Positions 35,571-43,759 of a DNA stretch of 64,000 nt are shown piece by piece. The notes beneath the pieces were generated by a model that did no database searches, was not told where the DNA came from, and was given only the letters and a program-made list of their open reading frames with translations. Each line of letters opens with the position of its first letter. The first letter of the stretch is position 1. The DNA is from Janthinobacterium sp. CG3. Its GTDB lineage: Bacteria > Pseudomonadota > Gammaproteobacteria > Burkholderiales > Burkholderiaceae_D. Position numbers and translations under genes: made by a program. The stretch lies in contig NZ_KB467824.1 in assembly GCF_000344615.1 (NCBI RefSeq), positions 1,639,741 to 1,703,740 of the forward strand, given 5' to 3'.

Positions 35571-36836
35571 CTATTCGTAGCGCAGCGCCTCGGCAGGCTT
35601 GACGCGCGCCGCCCACCAGCTCGGGTACAGCGTCGCCAGCAGCGCCAGCCCGAAGGCGATCAGGCCGATGGTGCTAACGTCGGCCCAGTGCAGGTCGGAC
35701 GGCACCGCGCTGATCTTGTAGATTTCCTTGGACAGGAAATGCATGCCGAACAGGCGCTCGATCACCGGCACGATGACGCCGATATTCAACGCCAGCACGG
35801 CGCCGCTGAGCACGCCGAGGGCGGCGCCGAGCAGGCCCACCACCGCGCCCTGGATCATGAAGATCTTCATGATCGACGCCGGCGAGGCGCCCAGCGTACG
35901 CAGGATGGCGATGTCGGCCTGCTTGTCGGTCACCGTCATCACCAGCGTCGAGACCAGGTTGAAGGCGGCCACCGCGATAATCATGCTGAGGATGATGAAC
36001 ATCATGTTCTTCTGGCTCTGCACCAGCGCGTACCAGCTGGCGCTGACCTTGGACCAGTCGCGCATCCACAGCTCGCCGCTCATCGACGCCTTCAGCTCGC
36101 GCACCACCTGCGGCGCGCGGTCCATGTCGGCCAGGCGCAGGCGCAGCCCGGACGGGCCGGCCAGGTTCTGCAGGCCCTGGGCGTCGTCGATATGGATGAA
36201 AGCCAGTCCGGAGTCGAGTTCGTTGTGGCCGGCGTCGAAGATGCCGGCAACGGTGAAGGCGCGCATGCGCGGCAGCACGCCGGCCTTGCCGACCGGCTCG
36301 CGTTCGAGCATCAGCGTGACGTTCTGGCCCATCTCGGCGCCCAGCGCGCGCGCCAGTTCGACGCCGAGGACGATCTTGAAGGAACCGGCTCGCAGGTCGT
36401 TGAAGTCGCCTCGCTTGACCTGGGCGGCGACGTTGGAGACCTTGCGTTCCTCTTGCGGCAGCACGCCGCGCACGATGACGGGACGCATGGCCTCGTCGCG
36501 CAGCAACATGCCCTGGGTTTCGACGAAGGGCGCGGCGGCGCGCACCTGCGGGTTTTTGAAAGCGGCCTGGGCCTGCTCGCGCCAGTCCGGCATGGCGCCG
36601 CGGATGTCAAACACCTCGACATGCGCCAGCACCGACATCAAGCGGTCGGTGACCTCCTTCTGGAAGCCGTTCATTACCGACAACACGACGATCAACGCGG
36701 CCACGCCGAGGCCGATGCCGGCAACCGAGATCAGCGAGATAAAGGAGATGAAGCTGTTGCGCCCGCTGCGTTTTCCGGCGCGGGTATAACGCAGGCCGAC
36801 CTGCCATTCAAACGGTAATTTCTGGAAAATGCTCAT
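35571..36836 (-). CDS. lolC: lipoprotein-releasing permease, LolC/E type (upstream copy)
   Basis: A 421-aa paralog of the downstream permease, starting [20 protein letters not shown]. Residues identical in both copies cover nearly all of the membrane regions ([51 protein letters not shown]), while the periplasmic domain differs more ([18 protein letters not shown] here, [18 protein letters not shown] there). The 114 bases between them contain no gene. The operon order is this gene, copy two, lolD, tatD-like, sorbosone-dehydrogenase remnant. Confidence 0.9.
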   Translation of the reverse strand: MSIFQKLPFEWQVGLRYTRAGKRSGRNSFISFISLISVAGIGLGVAALIVVLSVMNGFQKEVTDRLMSVLAHVEVFDIRGAMPDWREQAQAAFKNPQVRAAAPFVETQGMLLRDEAMRPVIVRGVLPQEERKVSNVAAQVKRGDFNDLRAGSFKIVLGVELARALGAEMGQNVTLMLEREPVGKAGVLPRMRAFTVAGIFDAGHNELDSGLAFIHIDDAQGLQNLAGPSGLRLRLADMDRAPQVVRELKASMSGELWMRDWSKVSASWYALVQSQKNMMFIILSMIIAVAAFNLVSTLVMTVTDKQADIAILRTLGASPASIMKIFMIQGAVVGLLGAALGVLSGAVLALNIGVIVPVIERLFGMHFLSKEIYKISAVPSDLHWADVSTIGLIAFGLALLATLYPSWWAARVKPAEALRYE

Positions 36837-36964
36837 GCGCTGGGACGATCAAAAGACGTTCAAGTGCGCAGTGTGCCATAGAATCAACAGGCGATGCGGC
36901 CCCCTTCGACGCGCGCCGCGCGCAACGCGCCGAATCCGCTGCTCGTTAGCGCTCAGTTTTCCGC

Positions 36965-37894
36965 TCAGCGGGAAGAAAACACCTCGTCCACGCTTTGCGC
37001 ACGCAACAAGGCTTTGGCCCAGGCCAGCAGTTGCGTGTCGCTGGCCGAGGCCAGCCTTTCCCGGGCTTCGTCCGGCAGCGCGCCGAAACGTTCTTCCAGT
37101 TGCATCGCAAGCAGGCTCTGCTGCCCCTTGCGCATGCCTTCGCCGCGGAACTTACGCTCAAAATAACTCATGTAAGGCATCGCATTGCTCCTTTCCATCG
37201 CAGGGATGTCGGCCCACAATTCATTGTCCAACTCGGCGGGCAATTGCATCATCCAGTCTATGACGTTGAGGAAGTCGATGATACGTTGTTTGTCCCAATT
37301 CCGCTGGAATAGCAGCGCAAAAAGACGGCGCTTCGCCGCCGCCCGGCGCGCCATGTCGCCCTTGGTCTGGCGCGTCAGCAGGTGCGCCGCCGTCACCAGC
37401 GCGAACGGGTTTTCGTCCTGCAACAATTGCTCGATTTGGCCGGCGTAATCGATCAGTTTCACCACCGGAAAGCTGAACCGCATCTCGCAGCCGAACAGGC
37501 GATAGCCGAAGGTGTCCGGCTTCCAAGACGCGCTGCCGTCGGCCAGCAGTGCCAGGCTGGAGACGGGCCGCCGGTAGTGGTCGTAGATGCGGTAGTTGCA
37601 GGCGAACATGCGCTCGGCGAAGCGACCCTCGCGCCGCCCCTGCACTTCCAGATGTACCAGCACCCAGCGCTCGGCGCCGCCGTGCAAGGTGACCTTGACC
37701 AGTTTGTCGGCCAGGCGCTTGCCCAGCTCGGCGTCGCGCGCTACCTGCGCCAGTTCCTGCTCCAGGAATTCCGGCTCGCGCGACCAGTCGATCTGCGCGT
37801 GCGCGGACGGGAAATAGAAAGCCATAAACGCCGAGAAATAGCGCGTGACGGCATCCTTCCAGGGCGTGTCGTAATCGTCGTGTGGCGTGGCCAT
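36965..37894 (-). CDS. Rpn-family recombination-promoting nuclease / transposase-like protein
   Basis: A 309-aa protein of the PD-(D/E)XK Rpn (YhgA-like) family. The N-terminal part has the expected WREPEFLEQEL-like segment (SREPEFLEQELAQV), the Lys-containing strand ADKLVKVTL, and the core VLVHLEVQGRREGRFAERMF with the catalytic Glu-x-Gln. The middle is helical, and the C-terminal part has a LEERFGALPDEARERLASAS region common in these proteins. Family members in E. coli cut DNA and promote RecA-independent recombination. No terminal repeats are seen, so it is a lone gene and not a complete mobile element. Confidence 0.82.
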   Translation of the reverse strand: MATPHDDYDTPWKDAVTRYFSAFMAFYFPSAHAQIDWSREPEFLEQELAQVARDAELGKRLADKLVKVTLHGGAERWVLVHLEVQGRREGRFAERMFACNYRIYDHYRRPVSSLALLADGSASWKPDTFGYRLFGCEMRFSFPVVKLIDYAGQIEQLLQDENPFALVTAAHLLTRQTKGDMARRAAAKRRLFALLFQRNWDKQRIIDFLNVIDWMMQLPAELDNELWADIPAMERSNAMPYMSYFERKFRGEGMRKGQQSLLAMQLEERFGALPDEARERLASASDTQLLAWAKALLRAQSVDEVFSSR

Positions 37895-37969
37895 GGCCCA
37901 GTGTAGCGGCGCGGCGGCGACGCATTGCCGTTTGAATCAAAGGTCGCGCCGGCCGGCGCCGGCGTGGCG

Positions 37970-39298
37970 TTACGGCGCCAGGCCGAAGGCCGGCAGCAGG
38001 CGGCCGGACAGGGCCAGTTGCCGCATCCGCGCCAGGATCAGCCGGTGCGACTGGTCGATGCGGCGCTGCTGCACGACGAAATAGCTGTCGCGGGTCTGGA
38101 TGATCTGTTGCAGGTTGCGCCGCCCGGCCTCGAACTGGATCGCCCCGCCGCGCACCAGCAGCGCCATCTTCTTCTCCTGCTCGGCCAGCAAGGCCAGCGA
38201 ACGCTCGGCGTTGGCGATGCGCGGCCCCAGCCCGGCCAGGTCGGCGCCGGCGGCCTGCTCGGCGCGCGCGAGGTCGGCGTCGGCCGCCTCGGCCCGGCTG
38301 ACGCCCTCGTCGCGCCGCGCCAGGCCCTCGCCGCCCAGCGGGAAGTCCCAGCTGACGCCGATCGACCAGCCGCGCCGCTGGATCGTCGACGGCGGCGGCG
38401 TGGTGTGGTTGTTGACCAACCGGCGCAAGTCCAGGTCGACCTTGGGCGCCAGCGTCGCGGCCAGGTTGCGCACCCGCAGGCGGGCGGCGGCGGCGCGCTC
38501 GCGCGCCGCCAGCAGCGGCGCGTGGCCGGCGGTGTCGCCGGCCGGCGCCGGCGCGCCGAAGTCGAAATCGATGAACTCGCCGACCGCTTCGGACGCCAGC
38601 GCGGCCAACTTGATCTGCGCCGTCAGGCGGTCGCTCAGCAAGCCGTCCTGGGTCAGTTCGGCGTCCAACTGCGAGCTTTGCGCCAGTTGCGCGTCCAACT
38701 CGGAAGCCTTGCCCAGCTCGGTCTGGCGGCCAACCTGGGCCACCAGTTGCGCCACCTCGACCAGCCGCGCCGCCGAACGCAGCAGCGTGCGGTCCAGCCG
38801 TTGCACGTCGAAATACGCCTCGGCCAGGCGTTCGGCGCCCTCTTCACGGGCGCGCCGCAGCTCCGCCTCGGCGGCTGCCACCTCGTGCCCGGCGGCGGCC
38901 ATTTCGGCGCGGTCGGCGCCGCCGTTGTAGACGTTCCAGCGCAGGCTCGCTTCGACTTGCTGGGTACGCCGCTCGACGTCCATCGCGCCGTCGAGGTCGT
39001 TGCTGCGGCCGCGGCTGGCCTGGATGCCGGCGTTCGGCAGCAGCCGCGAACGGGCCTGCCGGTAGCGCGCCTGCGCGCCGGCCAGCGCGGCATGGGCGGC
39101 GCGCACCTGCGGGTCGCGCCCCAAGGCGCGCGCCAGCAGGGCCGGCAAGCCGCGCGCCGGCTGCGCGGATGGCATAGGCGTGGTGTCGGCCGGGCCGGCG
39201 TAGGCGGCGGCGCCGCTGTCGGCGCCGGCCAGGCAGGCGCCGCCGGCCAGGGCCAGCGCCAGCGCCACGGCGGCTGAGGTATGCAGGGCGCGCCGCAT
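37970..39298 (-). CDS. TolC-family outer-membrane channel of a type I secretion system
   Basis: A 442-aa outer-membrane protein. Signal peptide MRRALHTSAAVALALALAGG…, then the two helical-hairpin repeats of TolC: RDPQVRAAHAALAGAQARYR and SRLLPNAGIQASRG in the first, LRVRNLAATLAPKVDLDLRR and IGVSWDFPLGGEG in the second, then RIANAERSLALLAEQEKKMA. It starts with a one-base overlap (TGATG) with the HlyD-type gene, so the three secretion genes are translationally coupled. It forms the exit duct for the adhesin encoded at 43760-48643. Confidence 0.9.
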   Translation of the reverse strand: MRRALHTSAAVALALALAGGACLAGADSGAAAYAGPADTTPMPSAQPARGLPALLARALGRDPQVRAAHAALAGAQARYRQARSRLLPNAGIQASRGRSNDLDGAMDVERRTQQVEASLRWNVYNGGADRAEMAAAGHEVAAAEAELRRAREEGAERLAEAYFDVQRLDRTLLRSAARLVEVAQLVAQVGRQTELGKASELDAQLAQSSQLDAELTQDGLLSDRLTAQIKLAALASEAVGEFIDFDFGAPAPAGDTAGHAPLLAARERAAAARLRVRNLAATLAPKVDLDLRRLVNNHTTPPPSTIQRRGWSIGVSWDFPLGGEGLARRDEGVSRAEAADADLARAEQAAGADLAGLGPRIANAERSLALLAEQEKKMALLVRGGAIQFEAGRRNLQQIIQTRDSYFVVQQRRIDQSHRLILARMRQLALSGRLLPAFGLAP

Positions 39299-40614
39299 CA
39301 GCGCTCCTGCAGCGACGATTGCAAGCCGCGCAGCACCGGTTTGAACACGTATTGCATGACCGAGCGCTTGCCGGTCAGGATGCCGACGTCGACCGGCATG
39401 CCGGGCGTGATCGGCAGCACCCGGCCGTGCGCCGTCAGCTGGCTGCGGTCGGTGCTCAGCTGGACTTCGAAGTACGGCTCGTTGCGCTCGTCCGGAATGG
39501 CGTCGGCGCCGACCCGCGTTACCTGCGCCTTCAGGCGGCCGTAGGTGGTCGCGTCGTACGCCAGCACGCTGGCCGAGGCGCTCTGGCCGACGTGGATGAA
39601 GCCGATATCGGCCGGTTTGACGCGCACCGAAATGACCACTTCGCTGTCGGCCGGCACGATTTCCAGGATCGCCTTGCCGGGCGGCGCCACGCCGCCGACA
39701 CCGGGCACCAGCACGCGGTTGACCACGCCGTCCACCGGCGCGCTGATATCGCGCCGCGTGACCTGGTCCTGCTGGCCCTTGACGGTGCTGGCCAGCGCGC
39801 CGGCCTTGGTTTCGTATTCGCTGCGCTGGGCGCCCCACTGCGCGCGCATGCGCGCGTCGGCCTCGCTGGCGGTGGCCTGCGCTTCGGCCAGGGTGGCGTT
39901 CAGGCGCGCCAGCGAGTTGCGCAGCGCCTCCAGTTCGGTGCGCTGCTGCAGCAGCCGCTGCTGCGCGCTCAGGTAGTCGCCGCGCGAGCCGGCGCCCTCT
40001 TTATACAGGCGCTCCTCGATCGACAGGCTGTCGGCGCCCAGCTTGACGCCGGCTTCGAGCTGGGCGATGCGGCCCTGCGCCTCGGCCAGTTCGCCGCGCC
40101 GGCGCAACACGCCCTCGCGCCCGGCCGCGCCGGCCGCCGCGTGTTCGCGTTGGCCGTCGCGCCACAACTGGGTTTCCTTGTCGATCAGCTCGGGCGCCTC
40201 GCGCCGCCAGGCCTCGTCGAACCGCGGCGCGACGCCGGCCAGCAGCGCGTCCAGGCGGGCCCGCCCGGCCAGCGCCGCCAAGCGGTTCTGCCGGCTCGCG
40301 CCCAGGTTGGCGTCGTACTGCGCCGTGTCCAGGCGCACCAGCAGCTGGCCGCGGCGTACCGATTGGCCGGGGCGCGCCAGCATCTCGCGCACGATGCCGC
40401 CCTCCAGGCTCTGCACCTCCTGCAGGCGGCTCGGCGGCGTAATGCTGCCGCGGCCGTTGACGGCGACGTCGAGTTCGGCGAAGGTGGCCCAGGCCAGGGC
40501 CAGCACGATGATGAGCGCGACCAGCGCGATCATGTTGACGATGATGCGCTTCGGTTCGCGCTCCGGGTCCGGGTGGCTGGCAGGCAGCGGGCGCGCCTGG
40601 TTCGGCTTGCTCAT
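39298..40614 (-). CDS. HlyD-family membrane-fusion protein of a type I secretion system
   Basis: A 438-aa periplasmic adaptor anchored by one N-terminal span (MIALVALIIVLALAWATFAE). Then the lipoyl-like half (GGIVREMLARPGQSVRRGQL), a long coiled coil (about 110-280), the second lipoyl half (RRDISAPVDGVVNRVLVPGV) and the beta-barrel region to the end (GMPVDVGILTGKRSVMQYVF). This is the LapC/HlyD type. It overlaps the ABC gene by four bases. Confidence 0.92.
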   Translation of the reverse strand: MSKPNQARPLPASHPDPEREPKRIIVNMIALVALIIVLALAWATFAELDVAVNGRGSITPPSRLQEVQSLEGGIVREMLARPGQSVRRGQLLVRLDTAQYDANLGASRQNRLAALAGRARLDALLAGVAPRFDEAWRREAPELIDKETQLWRDGQREHAAAGAAGREGVLRRRGELAEAQGRIAQLEAGVKLGADSLSIEERLYKEGAGSRGDYLSAQQRLLQQRTELEALRNSLARLNATLAEAQATASEADARMRAQWGAQRSEYETKAGALASTVKGQQDQVTRRDISAPVDGVVNRVLVPGVGGVAPPGKAILEIVPADSEVVISVRVKPADIGFIHVGQSASASVLAYDATTYGRLKAQVTRVGADAIPDERNEPYFEVQLSTDRSQLTAHGRVLPITPGMPVDVGILTGKRSVMQYVFKPVLRGLQSSLQER

Positions 40615-42764
40615 GCGGATACCTCCGGGCTGATGGCGGGCGCCGCCGCGGCGCCCGGCTGGGCCGCCAGCACGCGCAGGATCTCGTCGCGCGGGCCGTC
40701 GGCGACGATGCGGCCGCGGTCGAAGACGATCAGGCGGTCGACCAGCGCCAGCATCGCCATGCGGTGCGTCACCAGCACGATGGTGGTGTCGCGCAGGCTG
40801 CGCAGGCGCCCGATCAGGCGCTGCTCGGTGGCCGGGTCGAACATGCTGCTCGGTTCGTCCAGCAGCAGGATGGGCGGCTTGGCCAACAGCGCGCGCGCCA
40901 TCGCGACGGCCTGGCGCTGGCCGCCGGAGAGACGCTCGCCGCGCTCGCCGACCTCGGTGGCGACGCCCTGCGGCAGCTGGCTGACGATGTCGTCCAGGCA
41001 GGCCAGGCGGATCGCCTCGAGCAGGCCGGCGTCGTCGGCCTGGCTGCGTCCCAGTTCGATGTTTTCGCGCAGCGTGCCGTGGAACAGCGTAACGTCTTGC
41101 GGCACGTAGCCGATCTGCCGGCGCAGGCTGAGCGGATCAAGCTGGGTGCTGGCGAGGTCGTCGAACAGCACGCCGCCGCTGCTCGGGCCGTACTGGTTCA
41201 GCAACAGGCGCAGCAAGGTGCTCTTGCCCGAACCGAGTTTGCCGATGACGCCGACGCGCTGGCCCGGGGCTATCGTCAAATTCAACTTCTCCAGCAGCGG
41301 CGCCGATTGCGGATAGGCGAAGCCGACGTCGCGAAATTCGATGCGCCCGCTCAGCGGCGGCGCCTGCAGGCTGGCGCCGTCGTCGTCGGTGGGCGCCTGC
41401 ATGATCTTGTTGAGCGCCTCGTACGACAGCTTGGTCTGCTCCCAGCGCATGATCAGGCCGGCGATCTGGCTGACCGGCGCCAGCGCCCGCCCGGTCAGCA
41501 TGCTGACGGCGATCACCTGGCCCAGCGTCAGCAGCTTCTCGCCCATCAGCAGCGCGCCGACCGCCACCACGGCGGTGCCGGCCAGCGCCAGCACGGCGGT
41601 GTTGATGTAGTTGACGCGGCTGACGATCTCGCGCGTCTCGACGCTGTTGGCGGCGATGGCCACGGTCAGGCCCTCCCACTTGCGCCGGCTCCAGGCTTCG
41701 GCGCCGAGCGCCTTGATGGTGTCGAGCCCGTTCATGCTTTCAAACAGGTGGGCGGTGCGCTGGCCGCTCTCCTGCATCGAGGCCGCCACGTGCCGCGCCA
41801 GCGGGCGCTTGGCCGCCAGCGCCACCAGCAGCAAAATTGGGATCGCCGCCAGCGGCACCAGCGCCAGCCAGCCGCCGACCAGCGCGATGACGCCCAGGAA
41901 CAGCAGCAGGAAGGGCACGTCGCCGAGCGCGGTCAGGGTGCTGGAGGCGAAAAATTCGCGCACCGACTCGAAGTCGCGCACGGTGTTGGCGAGCGCCCCG
42001 CCGGAGGCCGGCCGGCTGGCCGCGCGCAGGCGCAGGCACTGGGCGAAAATGCTCGCCGACAGCGCCACGTCGATGCGCCGCGAGGCCGTCTCCACCAGTT
42101 CGCCGCGCAGCAGGCGCATGGCCAGCTCGAAGCCGGTCAGCGCGACGGCCGCCACCGTCAGGACCGCCAGGCTGGCCGTGGCGTTGTTGGGGATGACGCG
42201 GTCGTACACGGCCATCGCGTAAAACGGCACCAGCGCGCCGATCACGTTGAGCACCAGGGTGCCCAGCAAGGCCCAGCGGAAGACCCAGCGGTTGCGGTTG
42301 AAGACGTCCCAGAACCAGCGGCCGTTGACGGGCAGACTGTAGAGCAGGCTGCGCTGGTCGAAATACATCAGCGGGCGCACCGCCACCCAGCGCCCGGCCG
42401 GCACCTCGCCGGCCAGCGCCGCCGCGTCGAGCCAGCAACTGCCGTCGATGCCGGGGACGTGGCACTGGTATTTGCCGGCGTCGATGGCCAGCACCACCAG
42501 CGCCTGGCCGGCGTCGTTGAGCAGCAGCGCCGGCATCTCGGTCGGACGGCGCGCGGCGCCGGTCGCCAGCGCGGTGCCGACCAGGCCGGCGTGCGCCAGC
42601 GCCTCGTCGAGCGCGCCGTCGGCGCCGGCGGCGTCGAACGCCGCCAGGCTGGCGCGCAGGCGCTCGTGCTGGACGGCGGCGCCGAAAAAGCGCGACAGGA
42701 ACACCACGGCTTCGCACACGGCGACGGCGCCGGCGGCGCTGGCCGGCTGGGGGGATGGCATCAT
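40611..42764 (-). CDS. type I secretion ABC transporter, LapB-like
   Basis: A 717-aa permease-ATPase. The N-terminal 130 residues are a C39-peptidase-like domain without the catalytic Cys, as in LapB/HlyB-type exporters for adhesins. Six spans follow (about 165-430; FRWALLGTLVLNVIGALVPF, MAVYDRVIPNNATASLAVLT). The ATPase has Walker [14 protein letters not shown]-loop QIGYVPQDVTLF, signature LSGGQRQAVAMARAL and Walker B PILLLDEPSSMFD. It is the first gene of the secretion operon. In the whole-set context the 1627-aa repeat adhesin upstream is its probable cargo. Confidence 0.92.
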   Translation of the reverse strand: MMPSPQPASAAGAVAVCEAVVFLSRFFGAAVQHERLRASLAAFDAAGADGALDEALAHAGLVGTALATGAARRPTEMPALLLNDAGQALVVLAIDAGKYQCHVPGIDGSCWLDAAALAGEVPAGRWVAVRPLMYFDQRSLLYSLPVNGRWFWDVFNRNRWVFRWALLGTLVLNVIGALVPFYAMAVYDRVIPNNATASLAVLTVAAVALTGFELAMRLLRGELVETASRRIDVALSASIFAQCLRLRAASRPASGGALANTVRDFESVREFFASSTLTALGDVPFLLLFLGVIALVGGWLALVPLAAIPILLLVALAAKRPLARHVAASMQESGQRTAHLFESMNGLDTIKALGAEAWSRRKWEGLTVAIAANSVETREIVSRVNYINTAVLALAGTAVVAVGALLMGEKLLTLGQVIAVSMLTGRALAPVSQIAGLIMRWEQTKLSYEALNKIMQAPTDDDGASLQAPPLSGRIEFRDVGFAYPQSAPLLEKLNLTIAPGQRVGVIGKLGSGKSTLLRLLLNQYGPSSGGVLFDDLASTQLDPLSLRRQIGYVPQDVTLFHGTLRENIELGRSQADDAGLLEAIRLACLDDIVSQLPQGVATEVGERGERLSGGQRQAVAMARALLAKPPILLLDEPSSMFDPATEQRLIGRLRSLRDTTIVLVTHRMAMLALVDRLIVFDRGRIVADGPRDEILRVLAAQPGAAAAPAISPEVSA

Positions 42765-42996
42765 GGCGGTTCCAGGTGAAGACGAATACGGTAAAGGCGA
42801 CGGCGCGCATCCCCGGCCGACAAGGAACGGGGATTAATATTGTGCCACAGTAATATGGGTCGCGGCGGCAAAAATCGGCGCGCGACGCGGGCGGCACGGA
42901 CGTGCCAGGGAGAAATGGCAACGGCCGCGGCGCAAGGCGCGGCGGCCGCGGCCGGCGGGGCGCGCGCCGGGAACCGGCCGCGCCCCTGTGCGACGA

Positions 42997-43656
42997 TTAA
43001 GCCTGGCGGCGACGCATGAAGCCCAGCAGGCCCAGGCCGGCCACCAACATGGCCCAGGTTTGTGCCTCAGGCACGGCCGACACGCTCAGCAGGTTTTGCG
43101 AGACGCTGCCGACGCCGGCGCTGCTCAGGCTGGTGTAGTTGAAGGTGTTGTGGATCGCGCCCGAACCGAGGGCGGTGCCCAACATGGTGTTGGCGTTGAG
43201 CACGATGGCGTTGTTCAAGTTCTTGAACTTCAAGGCGCCGCCCAGCAGGTTGCCATTGTCGTTGTTCAATTCCCACAGCGCCAACTGGAACGCCTGGGCC
43301 GCCGCGTAGCTGGTTGCCAAGTTTGCCACCGAGCTGGTGTAGTAACCCTCGTACAGGCGCTTGATCGAATCGGACGCGGCGAACGCGGCCGAGCCGTAGT
43401 GGTTGTTCGAAGCGTTCAGCGCCACGGTTGGCTGCAGGCAGAACGCCAGGAAGGTGTTGCTGTCGTAGGTGGCTTCCCACACGCCCGGGGTGACCGAGTT
43501 GCCCGGACCGAAGGCGCCGCCGCTGGCGGTGAACATGCCGGCGCCGTGCAAGGTGGCGGTCAGGTTGCTGCCGGCGGCGCTGGCGCCGGCGCTGGCCAGG
43601 GTCAGGACGGCGGCGGCGACGCCGGCGCGCAGGATAGCGGTCATTGCTGTTTTCAT
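42997..43656 (-). CDS. PEP-CTERM sorting-domain protein
   Basis: A 219-aa exported protein. Signal peptide MKTAMTAILRAGVAAAVLTL…ASA and a C-terminal VPEAQTWAMLVAGLGLLGFM followed by RRRQA, the PEP-CTERM tail used for exosortase-dependent sorting (the first residues are PEAQ, not the common PEPS/PEPAT). Between them lies a domain with SVTPGVWEATYDSNTFLAFC and LALWELNNDNGNLL, a pattern common in surface PEP-CTERM proteins. It stands between the adhesin gene and the secretion operon, all leftward, but uses a different export route (Sec plus exosortase). No exosortase gene is in the window. Confidence 0.85.
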   Translation of the reverse strand: MKTAMTAILRAGVAAAVLTLASAGASAAGSNLTATLHGAGMFTASGGAFGPGNSVTPGVWEATYDSNTFLAFCLQPTVALNASNNHYGSAAFAASDSIKRLYEGYYTSSVANLATSYAAAQAFQLALWELNNDNGNLLGGALKFKNLNNAIVLNANTMLGTALGSGAIHNTFNYTSLSSAGVGSVSQNLLSVSAVPEAQTWAMLVAGLGLLGFMRRRQA

Positions 43657-43759
43657 GATGATTGTCTTCTTTAAATAGTTATAGTGAAAAATACTGCCAC
43701 GGTTCCGGCGCCGGCCGCACTGGCGCGGCGCCGTACCCGCACTGCAAACGCAAACTTCT

